DNA from: Nonomuraea guangzhouensis
GTDB lineage: Bacteria; Actinomycetota; Actinomycetes; Streptosporangiales; Streptosporangiaceae
Length of the DNA stretch: 64,000 nt
Direction of reading: 5' to 3'
Assembly (NCBI RefSeq): GCF_019396345.1
Contig: NZ_JAHKRM010000008.1
Location: 62,001-126,000 of the forward strand
In this document: in pieces, positions 41,632-50,652 of the stretch
Numbering within the stretch: position 1 is the first letter of the stretch
Layout: each line of letters begins with the position of its first letter
Program-made: the position numbers and the translations under genes
The notes under the pieces: generated by a model
Told to the model about the DNA's origin: nothing
What the model saw: only the letters and a program-made list of their open reading frames with translations
Database searches by the model: none

Positions 41632-43065
41632 TCAGCCCAGGCGGGCGATCGACTTGTACTCCAGGTAGCTGCTGAGGCCCTCGGGGCCCAGTTCGCGGCC
41701 CACGCCGCTGGCCTTGTAGCCGCCGAAGGGCGCGTTCGACTCCAGCATGAAGCAGTTGACCCCGTAGGTGCCGGCGCGGACCTGGCGGGCCACCTCCATG
41801 CCGTGGTCGGTGTCGGCGGTCCAGACGGTGCCGGCCAGGCCGTAGTCGCTGTCGTTGGCGATGCGGATCGCGTCCGCCTCGTCCTCGTACGGGATCACCG
41901 CCAGCACCGGGCCGAAGATCTCCTCGCGGGCGATGCGCATGTCGTTGGTGACGCCCGCGAAGACGGTCGGGGCGACGTACCAGCCGTGGTCCATCGGCCG
42001 GTCCATTCCGCCGACGACGACCTTGGCGCCCTCGTCCATGCCGGCCTTGATGTAGCCCTCGACGCGGTCCTGCTGCCGCTTGGCGACCAGCGGGCCGATG
42101 CCGGTGCCGGGGTCGGCGGGGTCGCCGACGGGCTGGGAGGTGACCATGTTCGCGACCGCGTCCACGACCTCGTCGTAGCGGCTGCGGGAGGCCAGGATGC
42201 GGGTCTGGGCGACGCAGGCCTGGCCGTTGTTCATCAGCGAGGCGATCGCCAGCATGCCCATGCTGCCGGGCAGGTCCGCGTCGTCGAGGATGATCGCCGC
42301 CGACTTGCCGCCGAGCTCCAGGCTGACCCGCTTGAGCTGTTCGCCGCAGATGGCGGCGATGCGGCGGCCTGCGGCGGTCGAGCCGGTGAAGGCCACCTTG
42401 TCCACGTCCGGGTGGGAGACCAGGTGCTCGCCGGCCTCGCGGCCTGCGGGGACGATGTTGAGCACGCCGGCCGGGATCCCGGCCTCGATGACCATTTCGG
42501 CCAGCAGGTACGCGTCCAGTGGCGTCTCCGGCGCGGGCTTGAGCACGATCGTGCACCCGGCCAGCAGCGCGGGCGCGATCTTGGTCATCGCGACGAACTG
42601 CGGCACGTTCCACGGCACTATGGCCGCCACCACGCCCACCGGCTCCCGCCGCACGGTCGTCGGCCCGAACAGGCCGGGCCGCTGCTCCTCCTGGGCGAAC
42701 GTCTTGCCGTAGTCGGCGTAGTACTGCAGCATGCCGAGGGGCTGCGGCGCCTGCGCCAGGTTGGAGAAGGTGATCGGCGAGCCCATCTCCTCCGTGATGA
42801 GCGCGGCCATCTCGCCCTGCCGGGCGGCGTAGATCTCGGCCAGCCTGCCGATCACCTCGGCCCGCTCGGCGAACGTCATGCGCGGCCACGGGCCGTGGTC
42901 GAACGCCTGCCGGGCCGCGGCCACCGCGCGTTCCATGTCCTCGGGGGTGCCGTCGGGCACGCGGCCGACGACCTCTTCGGTGTGAGGGGAGATGACCTCG
43001 ATGGTGCCGGTCCCCGCCGGGGCCACCCATTCGCCCCCGATGAACAGCGTGTCGTGCTGGCGCAT
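41632..43065 (-). CDS. NAD(P)-dependent aldehyde dehydrogenase
   Basis: The protein is 477 aa. IVPWNVPQFVAMTKIAPALL binds the cofactor. The catalytic base is Glu250 in LELGGKSA and the nucleophile Cys284 in NNGQACVAQTR. EIFGPVLAVIPYEDEADAI and NAPFGGYKASGVGRELG complete the ALDH superfamily pattern. The substrate cannot be told; the wording is closest to the broad-specificity bacterial ALDHs used in alcohol or aromatic aldehyde oxidation. It stands alone between two strong terminators. Confidence 0.9.
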   Translation of the reverse strand: MRQHDTLFIGGEWVAPAGTGTIEVISPHTEEVVGRVPDGTPEDMERAVAAARQAFDHGPWPRMTFAERAEVIGRLAEIYAARQGEMAALITEEMGSPITFSNLAQAPQPLGMLQYYADYGKTFAQEEQRPGLFGPTTVRREPVGVVAAIVPWNVPQFVAMTKIAPALLAGCTIVLKPAPETPLDAYLLAEMVIEAGIPAGVLNIVPAGREAGEHLVSHPDVDKVAFTGSTAAGRRIAAICGEQLKRVSLELGGKSAAIILDDADLPGSMGMLAIASLMNNGQACVAQTRILASRSRYDEVVDAVANMVTSQPVGDPADPGTGIGPLVAKRQQDRVEGYIKAGMDEGAKVVVGGMDRPMDHGWYVAPTVFAGVTNDMRIAREEIFGPVLAVIPYEDEADAIRIANDSDYGLAGTVWTADTDHGMEVARQVRAGTYGVNCFMLESNAPFGGYKASGVGRELGPEGLSSYLEYKSIARLG

Positions 43066-43150
43066 GTCGTGAGCCTCCTGCTTGACCGAATGCTTGCTTG
43101 CCTACAAGCTCCTCAAGCTGACCGAACCATGTTCTGTCCACGCGCGCAAG

Positions 43151-43186
43151 AGGGGTCCGGCACGCGTACCCGCGTGCCGGACCCCT
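43151..43186. terminator. Perfect 16-bp terminator after the M14 gene
   Basis: AGGGGTCCGGCACGCG and CGCGTGCCGGACCCCT pair completely around TACC, just after the stop of the minus-strand M14 gene (43195). Confidence 0.8.
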
Positions 43187-43194
43187 CCGGCGGA

Positions 43195-46100
43195 TCAGCC
43201 GAGCAGGTGCCGCAAGGACCGCCTGATCAGGTCCGTGCGCATGGCCTGGGTCGTCAGGCTCTCGACGCCGAACCCGAGGTAGACGGTGTCCTTGGTGGTG
43301 ATGCCGCCGCCCTCCTCGAACACCTGGTCCGTACGGGCCCAGTTGTTGATCGAGGGCGAGGTGCCGGCCGGTGGCGGCGCCACGGTCCAGCCGCCCAGGT
43401 CGGACTCGAACGAGGTCTGCTCCGCCGTCGCGCCGTTCAGCGTGACGGTGAAGTCGTCGAGGAAGACGCCGGCGCCCTGGGTGCTCCAGTCGCTGACGTA
43501 CGAGAGCGACAGCTCCACCTGCTTGCCCGCATAGGGGGTCAGATCAACCTTCCACTGCTGCCAGCCGGCCGAGTTGCCCGTGGCCGCGTTCCACGAGCCG
43601 GAGGTGCCGGTCGGCTCGCAGCCCGGTCCCTGGTAGCGCTGAGTGAACGGATGGATCGTGCGCCAGCCCGCGCCGCCGCCGGGCGGGGCGCAGCTGCTGC
43701 CCGTGCTCTGCGTGGTGTGACCGTTGACGTCCGGCAGCGTGGTCCAGTCGTCGCCGCCCACGGTGTGCGCCTCGACCGTGAAGAAGTCCCAGCCGGCCTC
43801 GGTGTCGTAGGAGGTCCAGAACGACAGGTCGCCGCTGGTCCTGCCGGTCAGGTCGACGGTCCTGGTCAGCCGCTTCCAGGAGACGTCGGCGATGCCGCTG
43901 TAGACGTCCCAGGAACCGGTGTGCGGGTCGAACGGCCCGCCGGGCCGGGCCCACTTGACGGGCGCGGAACTGGCGAACCGCGGGAACCGGTCGGCCGGCA
44001 GGATCGCCGACGTCGCCACGAACGAGTTGGTGTGGCTCGGCTCCAGCGTGCCGTGGAAGCCCTGGAAGCGGCCGCTCGCGCCGTCGAGCGCGTACGGGAG
44101 GCTCGTGGCCGGGTCGGTGCCCGAGTCGTCGAAGAAGACGTACGCGCCCAGCCAGTACTGCTGGAAGTCGTTGAACACCTGGATGCACGGCGGGTCGTTG
44201 GGATCCGTGCACTCCGGCTGGGCCGGTTGGTCGGGCTGGTAGTAGTACGCGCCGTTGTTGTTGGCCGCGTACGACGGGTACTTGCCCGCGTGCAGGAGCT
44301 TGCCGCCCTCGTTCAGGTAGTCGCGCACGGCCAGTTCGGTGTCGACGCCGCCCTTGGAGGTGGTGCCGGGCACCTGGCCGGCCGATCGGGGGATGATGTC
44401 GTCGCCCGTCTCCCAGACCACCGCCTTGTAGTGGCTGAGCACGCCGAGCGGGTGGGGAGCCTTGCGGCCCAGCTTGTCCATGTCGTAGACGTCGGAGCTG
44501 TAACCGGCCTCGTCGAGCGCCTTGACGTAGTCGTCGGCGTACTTGGCCTCGGTCACGCCCTGGACGGGGCTGAGGCCCGTGACGTCCTCGGTGGCCAGCA
44601 CGAGCACCTTGCCGCCGATGTCGGCGGCGACCTGGTAGGTGAAGTCTCCGCTCCTCTTGCCGATCGAGCTGAACCAGACCTTGACCTTGTCTCCCGGCCG
44701 GGTGCCGGTGATCTTGCCGCGCAGCCAGTGGTAGTAGGTGTTGTAACCCTTGCCGTAGCGCTCGCCGCCCCGCCACTCGCCGGTCGGCACGGTCTTGGTC
44801 CGGCCGCCGTTGACCTGGTAGTTCAGGAAGACCGGACCGAGCTTGCGCTTGGCGTCCACCTGGACCACCTGGTCCCTGCCGTAGCTGACCTCGAACGGGT
44901 CGAGCACGAAGTCGGCCGTCGCGTTGCCGAGGTGGTTGACCGGCTCGGACCAGTTGGTGGCCGACCTGGCCACGTCCATGGCGAACGGGATGTTCTTCGC
45001 GAACTCCGCCTGCACCAGCGCCTCGTCGTCGGGGAAGACGAATCCGCAGCCGTCGCAGCCCTCGTCGAGCTCCGGCGTCCAGGCCAGGGTGCCGTACGTG
45101 CTGTGCGCGTGGTCGGTCGTCTCGCCGTTGGTCGTGTACAGCTCGGCGCCCAGGTCGGGGTCGGAGCCCGGGATGGCCGGGTTGGCGTCATTGCCGGAGA
45201 TGGCCTCGTAGATCGGGTTGTCCGCGGTCTTCGTGGCGATCTGCCAGCCCATCGGATAGAGCAGCAGCGGGCCGAAGGAGTGGTAGTTCACCTGGCCCCT
45301 GAACCTGATCCGCCTGAGCAGCCCGTCGAGCGCCCTGGTCTCGGGCTCGCTGGCGGGCCCCGTGCCGCGGTAGGTCTCGCTGCTCGGGATCGACGAGGAG
45401 CCCTCCTCGTCGTAGTGGAAGTTGGTGGCGTAGTTCCGGTTCGGGTCGACGCCGTCGCCGGTGGTGATCTGCCCGTCGCCGTTGTTGTCGCGCAGGTTCT
45501 TGCGCCACAGGCGGTTGCCCTCGGTGAAGGTGAAGTCGTAGCCGTCGGGGTTGGCGACCGGCACGAACCAGAGTTCGGTCCTGTTCAGCAGGTCTCTGAG
45601 CGAGGATCTGTTGGCGATCACGTACTTCAGCAGCCGCAGGTCGACCTCGGTGGCGATCCACTCGCGGGCGTGCTGCGTGGCCGAGTACAGGGTCGCCGGC
45701 TTGATGCCGTCGGGCAGCACCCTGGCCAGCGTGCTGACCTTGACCGCGAGGATGTCCTGGCCCTTCAGCGTCTTGCCGAGGGACTGGATCTTCACTATGT
45801 CCTTGTTCGCGTTGGCGAGGGCCTTGAGCTGGTCGGCGATGCCGCCGGGCTCGGAGTAGGACCTCCAGACGGTGTAGCCGCCGGCGGCCTGCGCCTTGGC
45901 CGCCTCCAACTGGCTCTGGCCCTGCGGGTTGCGTACGGGCTCCGGCTGGTAGCCGAGCTTGCGCAGGCCGTCGAGGTCGGTCTGGGCGGCGGTCACCTCG
46001 ACGTGTTCCCGGCCGCCCCGCGCGTCCTGTTGAACGACGTCGAAGCCCTTCTCCCTGAGCGCCTGGCCGGTGCCGGGAGTGCTCTCGAGCTGGTAGAGCT

Positions 46101-46212
46101 CGATCCGGTCGCGGGCTGGTAATGGGTCCACCGTCGCCTGGGCTTCCAGGGCGACGAGGGAGGTGCCGAGGCCGAGGATGACGGCCGTGGACAGGGCCAG
46201 TAATCGAGACAC
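43195..46212 (-). CDS. Secreted M14-family zinc carboxypeptidase, multidomain
   Basis: The protein is 1005 aa. Residues 1-26 are a signal peptide (ending LEAQA). After a propeptide-like part, the M14 domain (~110-420) has zinc ligands His181 and Glu184 in TQHAREW. It also has VANPDGYDF, DPNRNYATNF, the third ligand His311 in VNYHSFG, and the catalytic Glu381 in TPELDEGC. Beyond ~430 come a beta-rich domain, a glutamine amidotransferase-like segment (VLVLATEDVTGLSPVQGVTE...) and two MAM/jelly-roll-like modules. This long form with an immune-inhibitor-A-like C-terminus occurs in actinomycetes. It probably degrades extracellular protein. Confidence 0.88.
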   Translation of the reverse strand: MSRLLALSTAVILGLGTSLVALEAQATVDPLPARDRIELYQLESTPGTGQALREKGFDVVQQDARGGREHVEVTAAQTDLDGLRKLGYQPEPVRNPQGQSQLEAAKAQAAGGYTVWRSYSEPGGIADQLKALANANKDIVKIQSLGKTLKGQDILAVKVSTLARVLPDGIKPATLYSATQHAREWIATEVDLRLLKYVIANRSSLRDLLNRTELWFVPVANPDGYDFTFTEGNRLWRKNLRDNNGDGQITTGDGVDPNRNYATNFHYDEEGSSSIPSSETYRGTGPASEPETRALDGLLRRIRFRGQVNYHSFGPLLLYPMGWQIATKTADNPIYEAISGNDANPAIPGSDPDLGAELYTTNGETTDHAHSTYGTLAWTPELDEGCDGCGFVFPDDEALVQAEFAKNIPFAMDVARSATNWSEPVNHLGNATADFVLDPFEVSYGRDQVVQVDAKRKLGPVFLNYQVNGGRTKTVPTGEWRGGERYGKGYNTYYHWLRGKITGTRPGDKVKVWFSSIGKRSGDFTYQVAADIGGKVLVLATEDVTGLSPVQGVTEAKYADDYVKALDEAGYSSDVYDMDKLGRKAPHPLGVLSHYKAVVWETGDDIIPRSAGQVPGTTSKGGVDTELAVRDYLNEGGKLLHAGKYPSYAANNNGAYYYQPDQPAQPECTDPNDPPCIQVFNDFQQYWLGAYVFFDDSGTDPATSLPYALDGASGRFQGFHGTLEPSHTNSFVATSAILPADRFPRFASSAPVKWARPGGPFDPHTGSWDVYSGIADVSWKRLTRTVDLTGRTSGDLSFWTSYDTEAGWDFFTVEAHTVGGDDWTTLPDVNGHTTQSTGSSCAPPGGGAGWRTIHPFTQRYQGPGCEPTGTSGSWNAATGNSAGWQQWKVDLTPYAGKQVELSLSYVSDWSTQGAGVFLDDFTVTLNGATAEQTSFESDLGGWTVAPPPAGTSPSINNWARTDQVFEEGGGITTKDTVYLGFGVESLTTQAMRTDLIRRSLRHLLG

Positions 46213-46354
46213 GGGTCTGCCCCTTCGCAGAGACGAGTTTCGTCGCCATCTCAGACCGATCCGTCGCCCCCGACAAGGCCCAATCTTTATCTCTCGCTTA
46301 GATCGGACAAACAGCTCGATAGTTCGCCAAGGGGGCGTGACTTGTGGCGTTCAG

Positions 46355-46384
46355 GTGACAGAAATCAAGATCATCTTCTATAGT
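46355..46384 (+). promoter_or_regulatory. Promoter of the secreted coiled-coil gene
   Basis: GTGACA (46355-46360) and TATAGT (46379-46384) with an 18-bp spacer, ~30 bp before GTG 46414. The rest of the 201 bp gap 46213-46413 is AT-rich and presumably holds the divergent M14 promoter. Confidence 0.55.
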
Positions 46385-46413
46385 TTCGCTCCGTCTATGA
46401 GGGGAGGACGGAC

Positions 46414-47304
46414 GTGAAAATCAGTCGCTTCGCCCTATTCGCCATCGTCTTGGCGGGGCTGTTCGCGTTCCCTCTCCCAGCCGTCGGTGCTCCTGACCCG
46501 GCCGAGTTGCGCAAGCTGACCAAGCAGGCGTCCCAGCTCAACGAGCTCTATCGAGGCCAGATCCAGAGCCTGGAAGAGGTCCGGATCCAGGCGAAGAAGG
46601 CCACCGACAACTCCGGCGACCTGGAAGCCCGGCTCGCCAGGGCCAAGGCCGACGTGTCGTCGATCGCCCAGAACACCTACATCGCCGGCCCGATCGACGG
46701 CGCCCAACTCTTGATCCCGACGGTCGACCCGTACATCGCGCTCGGCCAGGCGGCGAACATGACCTACCTGGCCAACCAGCGCATCAGCAAGATGCAGAGC
46801 ATCCAGGCGCTGATCGACAAGGCGAAGGAAGCCAAGCGGACCGCCGCCGGCAAGATCGAGAAGCTGCGGAAAGAGATCAAGGAGATGCAGGGCAAGCGCC
46901 GCGAGATCGAGCGGTTGCTCGCCAAGTACGGCTTCCAGCAGCCGGGCGGCTCCTCGGGGCTCACGCCGCGCCTGATCGCGGTACGCGCCGAGATCATGCG
47001 GAACTTCCCCATGCCGTACGGCGTGGGCTGCCTGCGTCCCGGTGACCCCGGTGAGCACGGCAAGGGCCGGGCCTGCGACTTCATGATGTCGAGCGGCGGC
47101 AGGGCGGCCGCCGGGGCCGACGCCGACCGGGGCGACGCGCTGGCCGAGTGGCTGATCAAGAACGGGCCTCGGATCGGCGTGATGTACATCATCTGGAAGC
47201 AGCGCTACTACGACATCCGGTCAGGCGGCGGCTGGGATCCCATGTCGGACCGGGGCGGCGTCACCGCCAACCACTACGACCACGTGCACGTGTCGGTCTT
47301 CTAG
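46414..47304 (+). CDS. Secreted coiled-coil protein with ARB-07466-like C-terminal domain
   Basis: The protein is 296 aa. The signal peptide is about residues 1-25. Residues ~30-175 form a long coiled coil (LRKLTKQASQLNELYRGQIQ ... IEKLRKEIKEMQGKRREIER). The C-terminal ~110 residues (GKGRACDFMMSSGG, DALAEWLIKNGPRIGVMYII, GGVTANHYDHVHVSVF) match the domain called ARB-07466-like. It is common in actinobacterial wall proteins and structurally near D-Ala-D-Ala carboxypeptidases. Asp and His residues in RACDFM and YDHVHV could bind zinc. GTG 46414 follows GAGGGGAGG. The architecture recalls envelope hydrolase regulators of RipC/PcsB type. Confidence 0.8.
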   Translation: MKISRFALFAIVLAGLFAFPLPAVGAPDPAELRKLTKQASQLNELYRGQIQSLEEVRIQAKKATDNSGDLEARLARAKADVSSIAQNTYIAGPIDGAQLLIPTVDPYIALGQAANMTYLANQRISKMQSIQALIDKAKEAKRTAAGKIEKLRKEIKEMQGKRREIERLLAKYGFQQPGGSSGLTPRLIAVRAEIMRNFPMPYGVGCLRPGDPGEHGKGRACDFMMSSGGRAAAGADADRGDALAEWLIKNGPRIGVMYIIWKQRYYDIRSGGGWDPMSDRGGVTANHYDHVHVSVF

Positions 47305-48611
47305 GGGTTCCGCAACTCCGTCAGGCGTTCCCGCAGCCAGGCGTACGACGCCTTCGGGGTGCGGCGCAGCGTGTCGAAGTCCACGTGCACCAGGCCGAAG
47401 CGCTGGTGGTAGCCCTCGGCCCACTCGAAGTTGTCCAGCAGCGACCAGACGAAGTAGCCCCGCACGTCGACGCCCTCCGCCGCCGCCTGCTCGACCGCCC
47501 TGATGTGGCCGTCGAGGAAGGCGATGCGGCCCTGGTCGTCGATCGTGCCGTCGGGGCCGGGGACGTCCTCCTGGGAGCAGCCGTTCTCGGTGACGTACAC
47601 CGGCGGGAGCGCGGCGCCGTACCTGGTGCGCAGGCCCGTCAGGAGTTCGCGCAGGCCGTCGGGCACGACCGGCCAGCCGAAGGCGGTCGTGGGGTAGCCG
47701 GTGATTCCGAGATCGGTGAAGGGCAGGCCGTCGTCCGCGGGTGCGCCGATGCGGGTGGGGTTGTAGTAGTTGATGCCCAGGCCGTCCAGGGGCGCGGAGA
47801 TGACGGCCAGGTCGCCGTCGCGGACCACGTCGTCCAGGGCGCCGATGGCCTTCAGGTCCGGATACTCGCCCAGCAGGATCGGGTCGTTGAAGAGGCGGTT
47901 GTGCAGGGTGTCGTACGCGTCGGCCGCGGCCAGGTCCTCGGCCGACCCGGAGGCGGGCCAGACCGGGGTGCAGTTGTTCGTGATCAGCACCTGCCGCGCC
48001 CCGGCCGCGCGCAGCGCCTGTACGGCCAGGCCGTGGCCGAGCAACTGGTGATGGGCGACGGGCAGGGCGTCGAACAGCAGGGCCTGGCCGGGGGCGTGGA
48101 CGCCCATGCCGTACCCGAAGGCCATGTGCACGAACGGCTCGTTCAGCGTGATCCACATGGGGACGCGGTCGGCGAGCCGCTCGGCCACGATCGCCGCGTA
48201 TTCGGCGAAGTGATAGGAAATATCGCGATTCATCCACCCGCCGACGTCCTGCAGCGCCTGCGGCAGGTCCCAGTGGAACAGGGTCGGCACCGGCGCGATC
48301 CCCGCCGCCAGCAGCCCGTCGACCAGCCGGTCGTAGAAGTCCAGGCCCTTCGGCTCCACCCGGCCCGTGCCGAGCGGCAGCACCCGTGGCCAGGAGATCG
48401 AGAAGCGGTAGGCGTTGACGCCGAGGTCCGCCATGAGCGCGACGTCCTCGGGCCAGCGGTGGTAGTGGTCGCACGCGACGTCGCCGGTGTGCCCGTCGCG
48501 GGTACGGCCGGGCTCATGGGTGAAGGTGTCCCAGATGGAGGCGCCCCTGCCGTCATCCTTGGCGGCGCCCTCGATCTGGTAGGCGGCGGTGGCCGTACCC
48601 CACAGGAACAT
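47301..48611 (-). CDS. Glycoside hydrolase family 1 beta-glucosidase
   Basis: The protein is 436 aa and cytoplasmic, with no signal peptide. FLWGTATAAYQIEGA is the family N-terminal signature. The acid/base is Glu158 in ITLNEP and the nucleophile Glu342 in YVTENG. WSLLDNFEWAEGYHQRFGLV near the C-terminus forms the aglycone/glucose pocket. It cleaves beta-glucosides such as cellobiose after uptake; no transporter is adjacent. It is divergent from a TetR gene and ends tail to tail (4-bp CTAG overlap) with the secreted coiled-coil gene. Confidence 0.95.
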   Translation of the reverse strand: MFLWGTATAAYQIEGAAKDDGRGASIWDTFTHEPGRTRDGHTGDVACDHYHRWPEDVALMADLGVNAYRFSISWPRVLPLGTGRVEPKGLDFYDRLVDGLLAAGIAPVPTLFHWDLPQALQDVGGWMNRDISYHFAEYAAIVAERLADRVPMWITLNEPFVHMAFGYGMGVHAPGQALLFDALPVAHHQLLGHGLAVQALRAAGARQVLITNNCTPVWPASGSAEDLAAADAYDTLHNRLFNDPILLGEYPDLKAIGALDDVVRDGDLAVISAPLDGLGINYYNPTRIGAPADDGLPFTDLGITGYPTTAFGWPVVPDGLRELLTGLRTRYGAALPPVYVTENGCSQEDVPGPDGTIDDQGRIAFLDGHIRAVEQAAAEGVDVRGYFVWSLLDNFEWAEGYHQRFGLVHVDFDTLRRTPKASYAWLRERLTELRNP

Positions 48612-48677
48612 ATCCGCTCCTTAGCGATCATCCGAGTGCCACTCATGTTAACTGGCGGAGGACTCCGGAACCCTACC

Positions 48678-48693
48678 TGGCGGTAATACGCCA
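48678..48693. promoter_or_regulatory. Palindromic operator candidate between GH1 and TetR genes
   Basis: TGGCG-GTAATA-CGCCA is a perfect inverted repeat. TGGCGG occurs again ~30 bp upstream as a half-site. It lies 12 bp before the TetR start and in the GH1 promoter region. Confidence 0.55.
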
Positions 48694-48704
48694 AGATGGG
48701 GGGC

Positions 48705-49355
48705 ATGACGAGTACCCTGCGCCGGCGTCCAGCCCAACGCCGCAGCGTGGAGCGAGTCGAACGGATGCTCGACGAGTGCGCACACCTGCTCGACGAGGTC
48801 GGTTACGAGGCACTGACCACCAAAGAGGTCGCGCGCCGGGCCGAGGTGCCGATAGGCACGTTCTACCAGTTCTTCTCCGACAAGCAGGGCCTGGTGCGAG
48901 CGCTGGCCCTGCGCAACCTCGACGCCTTCCTCCACCGCGTCACCGAACGCCTCACCGAACGCATCGCCGAGGCCGATCTCGACCACTGGACCGACCTGGT
49001 CGACCTGTCCATCGACGAGTTCGTCGAGATGAAGCGGACCGTTCCTGGGTTCGCGGTGGTCGACTTCGGGGAGGTGCTGGTGGCGCCGGGTGGGCCGGCG
49101 ATCGAGGGCACCAACCGGATGCTCGACGAGGCGCTGGAGAACAACGTCATCGTCGCCGACCGGCTGCGGGCGCTCACGCTCGACCTGCTCGACGCGCCTG
49201 TCGGGCCGGGGCTCGACCGGGCCCTGCTGGTGGCGGTCGAGGCGGCGGACGCGGTGCTCAAGCTGGCGTTCCGGATGCGCCCCGACGGCGATCCCGACCT
49301 GATCGTCGAGTGCAAGCAACTGGTCCACCGCTACCTGGCCAACCACCTGCCCTGA
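48705..49355 (+). CDS. TetR-family transcriptional regulator
   Basis: The protein is 216 aa from ATG 48705 (behind GGGGGGC; ATG 48696 is also possible). The HTH is VERMLDECAHLLDEVGYEAL, then TTKEVARRAEVPIGTFYQFF and SDKQGLVRALALRNL. The C-terminal domain resembles the TetR_C group often annotated with GH1 or fatty-acid genes. It is divergent from the beta-glucosidase gene across 93 bp with a TGGCG palindrome. Most GH1 genes are LacI-controlled, so TetR control here would be less usual. Confidence 0.88.
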   Translation: MTSTLRRRPAQRRSVERVERMLDECAHLLDEVGYEALTTKEVARRAEVPIGTFYQFFSDKQGLVRALALRNLDAFLHRVTERLTERIAEADLDHWTDLVDLSIDEFVEMKRTVPGFAVVDFGEVLVAPGGPAIEGTNRMLDEALENNVIVADRLRALTLDLLDAPVGPGLDRALLVAVEAADAVLKLAFRMRPDGDPDLIVECKQLVHRYLANHLP

Positions 49356-49497
49356 CCGCCTCCGGGCCCGTCGGTCTGGGGGATGTCCTCGACCAGCCAC
49401 AGGCCGCCGGTCGCCAGCATCAGTCGTCCCCGCGGCCCTCCACGGGAGCGCTCCCGAGACCGCCACAACGTTGATCGTCTGAGCCACATGCTCGGGC

Positions 49498-50168
49498 TCA
49501 GCACGCCGCGTCCATCCGGGCGCGCAGTTCGTCGTCCAGCCGTACATCCGACGCGCCGATGGCCTCGTTGAGCTGGGCCATCGTGGAGACGCCGACGATC
49601 GGGACGTACCCGTCGGCCATGAGCCACGCCAGCACCACCTGGTTGAGCGTCGCGCCCACCTCCGCCGCCACCTCGCGCAGCACGGCCAGCCGCCGGGTGG
49701 TGCCCGGGTGGTGGTAAATCTCTGGAATCGGGCGGTCTGCCCGTGTGTAGGCGCCTGCCATCAACGTGTTGTAGACCCACAGCGTCACGTCGGGCTCGGC
49801 GCGTGCATACTCCAGCGTCTTGTCCGTCGCCAGCGTGTGGCCCGACTCGGCGAGCCGGGTGAGCGGTCGCGGGCGCAGGTAGGTGTGGCGGAGCTGCAGA
49901 TATGTGTACGGCAGCCAGCCCTGCGCCGCCGACAGGTTCCTGGCCCGCTCGAGCCGCCAGGTGGCCAGATTGCCGGCGCCCGAGCTGCGGATCCTGCTCG
50001 GCCGGGCGAGATCGTCGAACGCTCCCAGAGTCTCTTCCACGGGGACGGAGCGGTCCTCGATGTGCGACCAATACACATCGATGTAGTCCGTCCTTAATCC
50101 AGGATGGCGAAGGTGTCCTTCTCGGCGACGGCGGTGCCGAACGCGATCGTGCCGAGTGCGATGTTCAT
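49498..50168 (-). pseudogene. Aldo/keto reductase with an internal deletion
   Basis: The true ATG at 50168 opens MNIALGTIAFGTAV and continues AEKDTFAILD, a normal aldo/keto reductase start, but hits TAA at 50094-50096. The C-terminal part is in another frame: LRTDYIDVYWSHIEDRSVPV, with TYLQLRHTYLRPRP, LTLWVYNTLMAGAYT and VPIVGVSTMAQLNEAIGASD, ending at 49498. About 100 codons, which would include the catalytic Asp, Tyr and Lys, are gone at the junction near 50090-50096. Without them no active enzyme can form. A GTG inside the remnant could still make a 192-residue fragment. The 142 bp gap 49356-49497 holds nothing clear. Confidence 0.85.
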
Positions 50169-50175
50169 GGCCACG

Positions 50176-50206
50176 ACTGTGGAAGCTGGAGTTCGGTCCA
50201 TGTCAA
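50176..50206 (-). promoter_or_regulatory. MerR-type promoter of the aldo/keto reductase remnant
   Basis: On the minus strand TTGACA (50206-50201) and CACAGT (50181-50176) are 19 bp apart, the long spacer typical of MerR-activated promoters. The spacer contains TGGA-N7-TCCA. The reductase ATG follows within 10 bases. Confidence 0.55.
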
Positions 50207-50220
50207 GTCGCTGAGATCGG

Positions 50221-50251
50221 TTGACCTGGAGTGGGCTCCAGGTGCGATGCT
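50221..50251 (+). promoter_or_regulatory. MerR-type promoter/operator of the regulator gene
   Basis: TTGACC (-35) and GATGCT (-10) are 19 bp apart. The spacer holds the perfect inverted repeat ACCTGGAG-TGGG-CTCCAGGT (50224-50243). This is the classic layout for autoregulation by a MerR-family protein. Confidence 0.8.
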
Positions 50252-50257
50252 TCTGCC

Positions 50258-50617
50258 GTGAGCGTCTACACACCCGCCGAAGTGGTCGAGGAGACCGGCT
50301 TCACCCTGGACACGTTGCGCTATTACGAGAAGATCGGCCTGCTCGAACCCGTCGGCCGTAACGCGGCCGGGCAGCGCAGGTTCAGTGAGCAGGACGTGGG
50401 CTGGCTCGGCACGATCCGGTGCCTGCGTGACACCGGCATGCCGATCGCCGAGATGCTCCGCTTCGCCGATCTGGTCCGCGCGGGCGATCACACGATCCCG
50501 GACCGGATCAAGCTCCTGGAGGAGCACGACGGCCGCGTCCGGGAGCAGATCGCCAACCTCACCGAGCGGCAGCGCTACATCCAGAACAAGATCTCCTACT
50601 ACCGCAGAGTCGTCTAG
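50258..50617 (+). CDS. MerR-family transcriptional regulator
   Basis: The protein is 119 aa from GTG 50258. The N-terminal winged HTH is VYTPAEVVEETGFTLDTLRY, then YEKIGLLEPVGRNAAGQRRF and SEQDVGWLGTIRCLRDTGMP. A coiled coil follows (IKLLEEHDGRVREQIANLTE) with a short tail. There is no cysteine metal site, so it belongs to the group that senses organic ligands. It is divergent from the broken aldo/keto reductase, its usual target in actinomycetes. Confidence 0.92.
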   Translation: MSVYTPAEVVEETGFTLDTLRYYEKIGLLEPVGRNAAGQRRFSEQDVGWLGTIRCLRDTGMPIAEMLRFADLVRAGDHTIPDRIKLLEEHDGRVREQIANLTERQRYIQNKISYYRRVV

Positions 50618-50652
50618 CCCTGCCTTGGGGGTCCGGTTGTTAGACCGGCACT

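Noticed and set aside
41803..46122. 1439-codon open frame on the plus strand
   Set aside because: Antisense to the aldehyde dehydrogenase and M14 carboxypeptidase genes; no recognisable domain.
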